Positions 44,028 to 51,291 of a stretch of 64,000 nucleotides of DNA are shown here, in pieces. This DNA is from Streptomyces sp. NBC_00285 (GTDB taxonomy: Bacteria; Actinomycetota; Actinomycetes; Streptomycetales; Streptomycetaceae), in contig NZ_CP108055.1 of assembly GCF_036174265.1 (NCBI RefSeq), forward strand, positions 4,526,001 through 4,590,000, given 5' to 3'. How positions within the stretch are numbered: position 1 is the first letter of the stretch; each line of letters starts with the position of its first letter. The translations under genes were made by a program, and so were the position numbers. The notes beneath the pieces were generated by a model. That model was given only the letters and a program-made list of their open reading frames with translations. It ran no database searches and was not told the origin of the DNA.

Positions 44028-45203
44028 TCACTCGAAGGGGAAGCCGGTGTACCCCTCGGCGAGGTCGGTCTCGGCCGCCGTCGACCCGGCGATCCGCTCC
44101 AGCCGGGCCCGCTGCATCCGGTCCTCGAAGGCGGTGGCGTCGGGCGCCCGGTGCAGAAGGCCCGTCATGTCGTACGAGAACCGTTCGGCCTGCCACACCC
44201 GGCGCAGGCAGGTCTCGGAGTAGGCGTCGAGGCGCTCCGCCGAACCGGTCTCCCTCTTGTGCGCCAGCGCCCTCGCGAAGGTCACGACGTCACCGACGGC
44301 GAGGTTCAGTCCCTTGGCACCGGTGGGCGGCACGATGTGCGCCGCGTCACCCGCGAGGAAGAGACGGCCGTGCCGCATGGGCTCGTGGACGTAGGAGCGC
44401 ATCGGGGTGACGGACTTCTGGGTGATGGGCCCCCGGTCGAGCGTCCAGTCGTCGTCGGTCTCGAAGCGGCGTTCCAGTTCGTCCCAGATCTCCTCGTCGC
44501 CCCAGCTCTCGGCGTCCGTGCCCTCCGGGACCTGGAGGTAGAGACGGGAGACGGACGGGGAACGCATCGACAGAAGGGCGAAGCCGCGGTCGTGGCGGGC
44601 GTAGACGAGTTCGTCGTGGGAGGGCGGGACGTCGGCGAGGATGCCGAGCCATGCGAAGGGGTACGTCCGTTCGAAGACCTGGGTCAGTTCGGCGGGGATC
44701 GCCTTCCTCGCGACACCCCAGAAGCCGTCGCAGCCGACGACGTACTCGCACTCCAGGGCGTCCTCGCGTCCCTCGTGCCGGTAGCGGATCCGGGGGCTGT
44801 CTCCGTCCGCCCCCTCGACGGCGAGGGCCTCCGCCTCGAACAGCAGCGGGCCGCCGTCCTTGAGCTGGAGGGCGATGAGGTCCTTGCAGACCTCGGTCTG
44901 GGCGTAGACCATCACGGACCGGCCGCCGGTGAGGGCGGGGAAGTCGACGCGGTGGCGCTTCCTGTCGTAGCGCAGTTCGATGCCGTCGTGCGGGAGCCCC
45001 TCGCGGTCCATGCGCTCACCGGCGCCCGCCTCGCGCAGCACGTCGACCGTGCCCTGCTCCAGGATCCCGGCGCGCTGGCGGTGCTCGACGTAGTCGCGGT
45101 CGCGGCTCTCCAGGACGACCGAGTCGATACCGGCGCCATGGAGGAGCCGGGCGAGGAGGAGACCGGCGGGGCCGGCTCCGATGATGCCGACGGTGGTACG
45201 CAT
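44028..45203 (-). CDS. pobA: 4-hydroxybenzoate 3-monooxygenase
   Basis: A 391-residue FAD enzyme that hydroxylates 4-hydroxybenzoate to protocatechuate with NAD(P)H and oxygen. It shows G-I-I-G-A-G-P-A-G at the N-terminus, the Y-V-V-G-C-D-G-F motif for FAD and NAD(P)H, the ring-binding S-M-R-S-P-S-V-S-R-L-Y segment and G-D-A-A-H-I-V-P-P-T-G-A-K-G-L-N. ATG 45203 gives the family start with AAGGGAA upstream. It is monocistronic; the pca genes for the next steps are not in this window. Confidence 0.95.
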   Translation of the reverse strand: MRTTVGIIGAGPAGLLLARLLHGAGIDSVVLESRDRDYVEHRQRAGILEQGTVDVLREAGAGERMDREGLPHDGIELRYDRKRHRVDFPALTGGRSVMVYAQTEVCKDLIALQLKDGGPLLFEAEALAVEGADGDSPRIRYRHEGREDALECEYVVGCDGFWGVARKAIPAELTQVFERTYPFAWLGILADVPPSHDELVYARHDRGFALLSMRSPSVSRLYLQVPEGTDAESWGDEEIWDELERRFETDDDWTLDRGPITQKSVTPMRSYVHEPMRHGRLFLAGDAAHIVPPTGAKGLNLAVGDVVTFARALAHKRETGSAERLDAYSETCLRRVWQAERFSYDMTGLLHRAPDATAFEDRMQRARLERIAGSTAAETDLAEGYTGFPFE

Positions 45204-45270
45204 CGGGGGGTTCCCTTCGGAGACCTTGGTTCTCGGCTGACGTCAGCGACTGCACCTGCGATTGTTCGCA

Positions 45271-45290
45271 AGGTGAAGTTTCTTTCACTT
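45271..45290. promoter_or_regulatory. Operator-like inverted repeat upstream of pobA
   Basis: GTGAA (45273-45277) and TTCAC (45284-45288) form an inverted repeat with a six-base centre that extends to 7-6-7 with one mismatch. It lies about 70-85 bases upstream of the pobA start, where an IclR- or MarR-type regulator could bind. Confidence 0.4.
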
Positions 45291-45338
45291 TTGTGTCCTG
45301 AGTCTGCGCTCGGGGTCTGCCGATGTCAACGGTCTGCG

Positions 45339-45381
45339 CGGCCGTCCGGCCCGCGGAAGGCTGCCGCGGGCCGGACGGCCG
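45339..45381. terminator. Perfect 18-bp hairpin
   Basis: Bases 45339-45356 pair without mismatch with 45364-45381 around a 7-base loop, six bases beyond the stop of the leftward secreted-protein gene. Confidence 0.82.
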
Positions 45382-45386
45382 ACGGG

Positions 45387-46061
45387 TCAGCGGCCGGGCC
45401 AGCCGTCCAGGTGGCGGTGCATGGTGACGTCGTCCTGTGCGTCACCCTTCGGGGCGTCGGCCACGGCGTCCTTGAGGACGGCGTTGACCTCGGCGGCGAG
45501 GCCGTCCGCCTGGGTACGCAGGTCGGCCGCGGGGACCTTGGAGCGGGTCAGCGCGTCCAGCCGGCGGTGGATGTCGGCGAGTTGGCGGCGATGGGCGGAG
45601 TCGAGGGTGAGCGGGGTGGGCGTGGACACCACGAACTGGTAGGCGCCGGCCAGGGTCTGGCAGCCGGTGCAGTTCTTGTTGGCGGCGTCGCTGAGGTTCA
45701 CGGCGTTCAGACGTGTCTGCTCGCCGGCGAACGTGACGATCTGGAAGGACAGCGCGACCGAACGGCATTCGTCGTCGGCGGAGCAGCCCGACGAGACCGC
45801 GTTGGCCTGGTTGCGTACGGCGGCGGCGTTCACCTTGCCGTACTGCCGGATGGTGAACGAGTCCTTCGTCTCCGTGTGGTCCAGCCGGTTGGCGTGGCTG
45901 AAGACATGGTCCGACGCGACGGCGGGCCGCGACGGCCCGCCGGTGGCGGCCTGCGCCGGCACGGCACTCGCCACACCGGCGACCCCGGCGGCGAACAGCC
46001 CCACGCGGACGGCACGCCGGGTGAGCGGAGAGGTGGGACGCGGTTTTCGGTGACTGCTCAA
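45387..46061 (-). CDS. Secreted protein with paired cysteines, downstream of M50 protease
   Basis: A 224-residue exported protein. The start is TTG 46061, supported by GGAGATCCC spacing and a signal peptide (basic residues to about 20, hydrophobic 21-37, A-Q-A cleavage). The mature part has two close cysteine pairs (S-G-C-S-A-D-D-E-C and N-C-T-G-C), Asn-rich segments and a C-terminal helical region. I do not recognise the family. It follows the protease gene on the same strand after 195 bases that contain weak hairpins, so co-transcription is possible but not certain. Confidence 0.75.
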   Translation of the reverse strand: MSSHRKPRPTSPLTRRAVRVGLFAAGVAGVASAVPAQAATGGPSRPAVASDHVFSHANRLDHTETKDSFTIRQYGKVNAAAVRNQANAVSSGCSADDECRSVALSFQIVTFAGEQTRLNAVNLSDAANKNCTGCQTLAGAYQFVVSTPTPLTLDSAHRRQLADIHRRLDALTRSKVPAADLRTQADGLAAEVNAVLKDAVADAPKGDAQDDVTMHRHLDGWPGR

Positions 46062-46256
46062 GGGATCTCCTCAGGTTCATGGATCAGTGCGGATGTGGGG
46101 GGCGCAGCCCCCGATTCGGGGCCGCCCTCGGTTCCGGCCGGGCCTGACGACGGCCCGGGTCGGGACCGGCCGCGCTCCTCGCTCCGGGGTCTGTCCCGAT
46201 CCCGACCTGAGGTCGGCCGCGCCCCCCACCCCCGAGCCGTTCACGGCGTCAGTCGG

Positions 46257-48188
46257 TCAGGGCGTTGCCGGGGAGGCGGCGGACGGGGGTGGGGACGGGG
46301 AGTCGACCGGGGAGGGCGGGACGCTCTCCGAGGGGATCGGGGACGGGGCCGGGCTCGTGCCCTCACCCGTGCCAGGTGACGACGGTTCCGGGGCCGCCGA
46401 GGTGCCCTGGGCCGGGGACGCCGGCCCGCGGGAGGTGCCCCCGGCAGACGTGCCCGGAGCCGACGCCGACGCGGCCGGTGAGGCGGACGCCGACGCGGCG
46501 GCGGAGCCACCGGAGGAGGGGGCGCCGGAGCCCGAGGGACGGCCCGCCGAAGACGGCGCGGCCGTACCGGAACCGCTGACCGCAGGGTCGTTCGCGGTGT
46601 CCCCGCCCGACGTCGACGCGTCGCCGTCGGGAGTCGCCGCCTGACGGGGCGCTGGTTCCTCCGTCGAGACCCCGGGCTGCAGGATCGGCGCGATCGGGGG
46701 CTTCTTCGGGAGCGGCTGGGGTGTCAGTCCGGACGTCCAGGCATAGCTGAGGCCTGTCAGCCCGGCGAGGACCACCGCGCACAGTGTCACCCGCAACAGG
46801 GGCCGCTCCGCCGTGGACCGCTTCGCCGCGCGGAGGATCCGCCCGCCGATCTTCACGGAGAGGTAGACGACCCCGCCCATCGGGATCAGCAGCATCAGAC
46901 AGCCCAGCACCCCGACGAGCCCGTCGACGACCTTGCCGTCCGCGAGGGCCGCCCCGGTGCCGGAGAACTGCTCGACCATGGACCGGGTCATCGTGGCGAG
47001 GATCCTGGGCAGGTTCCAGAGCGCGTAGCCCATCTCGCCGATGATCAGCGGCACCATGGTCAGCACCCACACGGCAACGATGGTCCGCGCCGACTTCTTC
47101 AGTCCGGCGACCTCTTTGCGCGCGGCCCGTCCCTTGCTCCCCGGCACCAGGCCGAGCAGGATCGGCTTGATCTTGCCGTAGAGATCGGGGACGCCCGCGA
47201 GGTCGCCCAGGATGTAGTAGCCGTCCAGCCGCACGGCCGGCATCAGCTGTTCGAGGATCTCGAAGTGCCCGAGGTAGACCGCCGCCAGGAAGAACTGCTC
47301 CCCCGTGGCGAAGTACAGCCCGGCCATGCCCAGCATGAAGACGACGTTGAAGTAGACCCCGCCCAGGTCGGTCCTGATCCGCCCGCCGCGTCCGATCCGG
47401 TAGACGTCGGTGACGTCGGTGTACATGGACGGCCAGATGAGGAAGATCCCGCAGCCGATGCAGCCGGGCCGGGCGCCGCCGTATCTGCACGCGGAGGCGT
47501 GGCCGAACTCGTGGAAGACGAGCGAGGCCACGGTCAGCCCGAACACGAGCAGGATGAGCACCGGCTGGTCGAGGACCTCCAGGACCGGCTCGATCGCCCC
47601 GAAGAAGCCGAACAGCCACACGTCCAGGGCCACGGCCGAGAGCAGCACGGCCGTGACCACGACCGGCCGGTGCAGCCAGCCGAGCGTCCGCGCGATCCGG
47701 TCCGTGCGCCGCTCGTTGAAGATGACCCGGTGCCCCTTGAGCGCGAGCAGCAGGTCGGAGCGGGGTGCGTCGACCTCGTCGCTCTCCTGGCCCTCGGGGA
47801 CGGTCACCCCGAGCGGTTCGAGTTTCTTCTCCACCAGGTAGCGGATGTTGTCGGAGCTGACCTCGCGGCCGAATCGCGCGCTCACCCGGTGGGCGATCGA
47901 CTCGATGTCGCGCAGGCCGTCGACCGACGACGCCACGAGATGCAGCAGCCGTGACAGCTGCACGACCTGCCCGTCCCCCCGACGGGCGATGTACTTGGGC
48001 TCGGTGAATCCCGACCCCTGGTACTCGCCGTGCAGCCGCAGTCCCGCGCTCAGCCGGGGCACCAACCGCTGTTCGACGACCGGCAGGCTGCCCGTCGCCA
48101 CCTGCTCGTAGGTCACCGGCCAGCCGCCGGGCCCGGGCACCGGCCCGGAGTCGTACAGCGTCGGGGTCCCGCCTCCGAGCACCGTCAT
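46257..48188 (-). CDS. M50 membrane zinc protease with N-terminal PqqD/RRE-like region
   Basis: A 643-residue membrane protein; ATG 48188 follows GGGGGGAG by seven bases. Residues about 42-128 resemble a PqqD-type peptide-recognition domain (P-R-L-S-A-G-L-R-L, then Q-V-V-Q-L, a V-D-G turn, D-I-E-S-I-A-H-R-V-S-A-R-F-G and a final helix). The M50 core has zinc ligands His226, Glu227 and His230 in H-E-F-G-H and Asp322 in R-L-D-G-Y-Y, embedded in several membrane helices (from about 175 to 480). A Ser/Ala/Gly/Pro/Thr-rich tail (about 503-643) ends it. It lies directly downstream of two peptide genes and is their probable maturation protease. Confidence 0.87.
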   Translation of the reverse strand: MTVLGGGTPTLYDSGPVPGPGGWPVTYEQVATGSLPVVEQRLVPRLSAGLRLHGEYQGSGFTEPKYIARRGDGQVVQLSRLLHLVASSVDGLRDIESIAHRVSARFGREVSSDNIRYLVEKKLEPLGVTVPEGQESDEVDAPRSDLLLALKGHRVIFNERRTDRIARTLGWLHRPVVVTAVLLSAVALDVWLFGFFGAIEPVLEVLDQPVLILLVFGLTVASLVFHEFGHASACRYGGARPGCIGCGIFLIWPSMYTDVTDVYRIGRGGRIRTDLGGVYFNVVFMLGMAGLYFATGEQFFLAAVYLGHFEILEQLMPAVRLDGYYILGDLAGVPDLYGKIKPILLGLVPGSKGRAARKEVAGLKKSARTIVAVWVLTMVPLIIGEMGYALWNLPRILATMTRSMVEQFSGTGAALADGKVVDGLVGVLGCLMLLIPMGGVVYLSVKIGGRILRAAKRSTAERPLLRVTLCAVVLAGLTGLSYAWTSGLTPQPLPKKPPIAPILQPGVSTEEPAPRQAATPDGDASTSGGDTANDPAVSGSGTAAPSSAGRPSGSGAPSSGGSAAASASASPAASASAPGTSAGGTSRGPASPAQGTSAAPEPSSPGTGEGTSPAPSPIPSESVPPSPVDSPSPPPSAASPATP

Positions 48189-48224
48189 ACGTGGTCTCCC
48201 CCCATGTCCTGCCCCCGTCATGGC

Positions 48225-48264
48225 CGCCGGGGCGGACCGCACCTGTGCGCGGTCCGCCCCGGCG
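48225..48264. terminator. 16-bp stem-loop between peptide gene and protease gene
   Basis: CGCCGGGGCGGACCGC (48225-48240) pairs perfectly with 48249-48264 around an 8-base loop, 18 bases after the first peptide stop and before the protease start. It could be a partial terminator that keeps peptide transcripts more abundant than protease transcripts. Confidence 0.75.
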
Positions 48265-48282
48265 GGCGTCGTCAGCGCAGGG

Positions 48283-48501
48283 TCACTGGTTGACGGAGAT
48301 CGACTGCGAGGCCTGCGACTCGGCGGCCGACCACGCGGAGTGGTCGTTGACGGCCGCGGACTGGTTGTCGGCGTGGACGTTCGCGATGTGCTTGGTGACG
48401 TTGGTCGTCCGGTTGAAGCTGAACTTCAGCTTGCCCAGGGCCTCCCGGCCCGGCAGCAGCTCCGCGGACTCGGTGTCGAGCTCGTGCATGTCCATGCTCA
48501 T
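48283..48501 (-). CDS. Putative precursor peptide A
   Basis: A 72-residue peptide, ATG 48501 with AAAGGA upstream. Residues 3-38 are almost identical to its tandem paralogue, including E-L-L-P-G-R-E-A-L-G-K-L-K-F-S-F and N-R-T-T-N-V-T-K-H. The C-terminal 34 residues vary but keep a spaced Asn/Ala/Ser pattern and end I-S-V-N-Q. No signal peptide and no cysteine are present. A conserved front and variable back next to a protease gene fits a leader-core precursor. Confidence 0.8.
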   Translation of the reverse strand: MSMDMHELDTESAELLPGREALGKLKFSFNRTTNVTKHIANVHADNQSAAVNDHSAWSAAESQASQSISVNQ

Positions 48502-48553
48502 GATGGATGTCCTTTCAGGTGGTGACGACGGCTGTGGAGGTGGTGCGCGGGAG

Positions 48554-48769
48554 CTACTGGTTGACGCTGATGGCCTGCGAGGCGCCGGAGCTGGCCACGG
48601 ACGACACGGAGTGGTCGTTGAGGGCCAGGGACGAGTTGTGCGCCTCGACGTTCGCGACGTGCTTGGTCACGTTGGTCGTCCGGTTGAAGCTGAACTTCAG
48701 CTTGCCCAGGGCCTCCCGGCCCGGCAGCAGCTCCGCGGACTCGGCCTCGAGCTCGTGCATGTCCATCAT
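48554..48769 (-). CDS. Putative precursor peptide B
   Basis: A 71-residue peptide beginning at ATG 48769 with a GAGGGG site; a long upstream in-frame extension lacks similarity. It matches peptide A over the leader (M-D-M-H-E-L then S-A-E-L-L-P-G-R-E-A-L) and shares the framework N-D-H-S, A-S-Q and I-S-V-N-Q in the C-terminal part, where the other positions differ. It stops 52 bases before peptide A starts, on the same strand, so it is first in the transcript. Confidence 0.8.
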   Translation of the reverse strand: MMDMHELEAESAELLPGREALGKLKFSFNRTTNVTKHVANVEAHNSSLALNDHSVSSVASSGASQAISVNQ

Positions 48770-48831
48770 GATCAAGTCCCCCTCAGGGATGGGCAATTCC
48801 GGTCGGACCGAGTCAGGTTCCCCCCGCACTC

Positions 48832-48872
48832 TGTCCAACTTGGTCGGACGTGCTGTCCAACGAGATTGGACA
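48832..48872. promoter_or_regulatory. TGTCCAA/TTGGACA operator-like palindrome
   Basis: TGTCCAA-CGAGA-TTGGACA (48854-48872) is a perfect 7-5-7 palindrome, and another TGTCCAA begins 22 bases upstream at 48832 next to TTGG. GGTCGGAC also occurs twice (48801-48808 and 48842-48849). The cluster lies between the leftward peptide genes and the rightward helix-turn-helix gene, a likely binding place for that regulator. Confidence 0.55.
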
Positions 48873-49001
48873 CTAGGGCCTCGCGGGGCCGTCGCGCAAC
48901 CCGTTCGGGGAATCACCCTTTCGATGCGGGGTGGGGCCGCCCGTAGAATCGGCCCCGACATGGACGGTTCCGCCGAGCGGCAAGCAGGAAGTGACCCACC
49001 C

Positions 49002-49406
49002 GTGGCCAACGCACTCCAGCAGTTGATCCGTGAGCGCCTGGACCGCAAGGGCTGGTCCTACGGCGATGTGGCGCGCCGCGGTGGCATCCCGCGCTCCACC
49101 GTCCACCACCTGGCGACCGCCGAGCGCGTCGTCCGCATGCCCCAGTCGACCACCCTGGAGGGCCTGTCCAAGGGACTGGAACTCCCGTTGGACACCGTGC
49201 GCCGCTCCGCCGCCGAGGCCTGCGGCATCCACGTGTACGGCACCCCGGCCGGCCAGGACTCCGAGGGCGCCGCCCGCCCGGCCGACCCCGAGGTGGATCT
49301 GCTGATCGCCAGCGTCCAGCAACTCTCGGCCGACGACCGCCGCCACGTCGCCGCCCTCGTGGAGTCCCTCCTGGACCGCTCCACGCCCCCCGCACCGAAG
49401 AAGTGA
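49002..49406 (+). CDS. XRE-type helix-turn-helix regulator
   Basis: A 134-residue protein if started at GTG 49002, which has AGGAAG ten bases upstream; an in-frame ATG at 48960, preceded by a TAGAAT hexamer and no ribosome site, is a possible leaderless alternative. The DNA-binding region is R-L-D-R-K-G-W-S-Y-G-D-V-A-R-R-G-G-I-P-R-S-T-V-H-H-L (written in parts of a Cro/C1-like fold), followed by an acidic linker and a helix ending L-V-E-S-L-L-D-R. It diverges from the peptide operon and probably controls it. Confidence 0.82.
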   Translation: MANALQQLIRERLDRKGWSYGDVARRGGIPRSTVHHLATAERVVRMPQSTTLEGLSKGLELPLDTVRRSAAEACGIHVYGTPAGQDSEGAARPADPEVDLLIASVQQLSADDRRHVAALVESLLDRSTPPAPKK

Positions 49407-49747
49407 CCCCGGGCCGCGGAGCAGAGGCCCGGCCGTCAACCGGCCGCACCGCTACCCGCAGGCCCCGCCCCGACAGAACCCACCACCCGAGCTCCGCCCC
49501 CACCCGGCGCAACCCGTTCCAGGACCACGCCCAGGGCCCCGCTCAAGATCCGGCGCGAGACCGCGCCCCCGGCCAAGGAAGTGACCGTCCGGAAGCCGGT
49601 CCCGGCGCTCCGCGACCGCGGATGTTCACTCTTCCGTGCAGTCGGAAAAAGAATTCGACTGCGCCCGAAAGTGCCGGTCCTGCCCGCTAGTCTCTCGTCC
49701 TGCCCGAGGAGCGAGAGACGCACGACCCCGGGCTCCCAGGGGGGAAT
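49407..49747. other. Gene-free stretch with two hairpins
   Basis: No coding frame is convincing here. GCAGTCG (49638-49644) pairs with 49656-49662, and GTCTCTCG plus TCCT (49690-49701) pair with 49707-49719 with one bulged base; the second lies 29 bases before the next start codon and may be a leader structure. Confidence 0.5.
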
Positions 49748-50008
49748 GTGTTGTTCGTGCATGGCGGTCCGGCCACGGTCGTGGTCCGTGGACCTGCCGG
49801 TGAGTCGGTCGTTCTGCTCTCCGGTGAACTGCCCGACGTACTGACCGACGAGTCAGTTACCGAACTCATGGAACTGGCCGCCGCCGTCCTGGACGCGGAC
49901 GAGCTGCCCCTCTTCCACACCTGTCTGAGAACACTGCGCCGCGACGGCTTGCGCGCGGGCCGCCGGATTCAGATCGACGGTGCGGTACTGACCGTGTACG
50001 AGGGGTGA
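49748..50008 (+). CDS. Small hypothetical protein next to bldA
   Basis: An 86-residue protein with GTG 49748 and GGGGGGA a few bases upstream. It has beta strands at the start (T-V-V-V-R-G-P-A-G-E-S-V-V-L), an acidic helix in the middle and a basic turn R-A-G-R-R-I-Q-I-D-G near the end. No family is recognised. It ends 38 bases before the tRNA on the opposite strand. Confidence 0.7.
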   Translation: MLFVHGGPATVVVRGPAGESVVLLSGELPDVLTDESVTELMELAAAVLDADELPLFHTCLRTLRRDGLRAGRRIQIDGAVLTVYEG

Positions 50009-50046
50009 CGGCCCACGGGTGGAGAACCACCACGTGGGCGCGAAAG

Positions 50047-50130
50047 TGCCCGGAGCCGGACTTGAACCGGCACGCCCGCGAAGGGGCAGCGAGGTTTAAG
50101 CTCGCCGTGTCTGCATTCCACCATCCGGGC
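50047..50130 (-). tRNA. bldA: tRNA-Leu (anticodon UAA), bldA
   Basis: An 84-base leucine tRNA on the reverse strand. The acceptor stem GCCCGGA pairs with TCCGGGC, with A as discriminator; the anticodon stem GCGAG/CTCGC holds the loop CTTAAAC, giving anticodon UAA (bases 50098-50096); a long variable arm and GGTTCAAGTCC T-loop follow. CCA is not encoded. This is the only tRNA reading UUA and in Streptomyces is the bldA regulator of development and antibiotic genes. Confidence 0.96.
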
Positions 50131-50520
50131 AGGTCATGGGCTCCGCGTTTGAAGTTCCGAGCCTATCGGGACGCATCCTTCCAACAGCGGGCGGGCGGAC
50201 CGATGTTGTCTTATTTTATTGATGTCTGAGGGTGCATCAGACCATGGAACAGGCCATCCGCACTTGCCAATAGCCTTGCGCGGGGCACCCGGCCACGCAT
50301 GCGGAATGACGGAATTTCACCGTCCGAACGAGGACGCTCCACCTGTTCTCTGCACGGGCCCCGATCAGGGCCCCCGTCATCCCCAGGTATGACGGCGAGC
50401 CGTGCTGTCCGTCCGAAGTCTGCCCCCGGAACCAGGACTGCGGCTGACTACACGGCAGGGACCGGACAGCACGATGGGAGACGTCCTTCAACGATGTCGT
50501 CCCGCTAGGAGTTCCATCCT
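50131..50520. other. Gene-free region upstream of bldA and of the ABC exporter
   Basis: I see no gene. The stretch includes an AT-rich patch (TTATTTTATT at 50212-50221), GGGCCC repeats near 50357-50373, and an 11-bp inverted repeat whose arms are CGTGCTGTCCG (50401-50411) and 50463-50473, 51 bases apart, just before the exporter start. It must carry the bldA and exporter promoters. Confidence 0.55.

Positions 50521-51290
<770 letters not shown>

Positions 51291-51291
<1 letters not shown>

Noticed and set aside
48801-48872. CRISPR-like repeat array from the repeated GGTCGGAC and TGTCCAA words
   Set aside because: Only two or three short copies with unequal spacing; no repeat-spacer pattern and no cas genes.
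50005-50229. Small rightward open frame across bldA
   Set aside because: It runs through the tRNA on the opposite strand and has no ribosome site.
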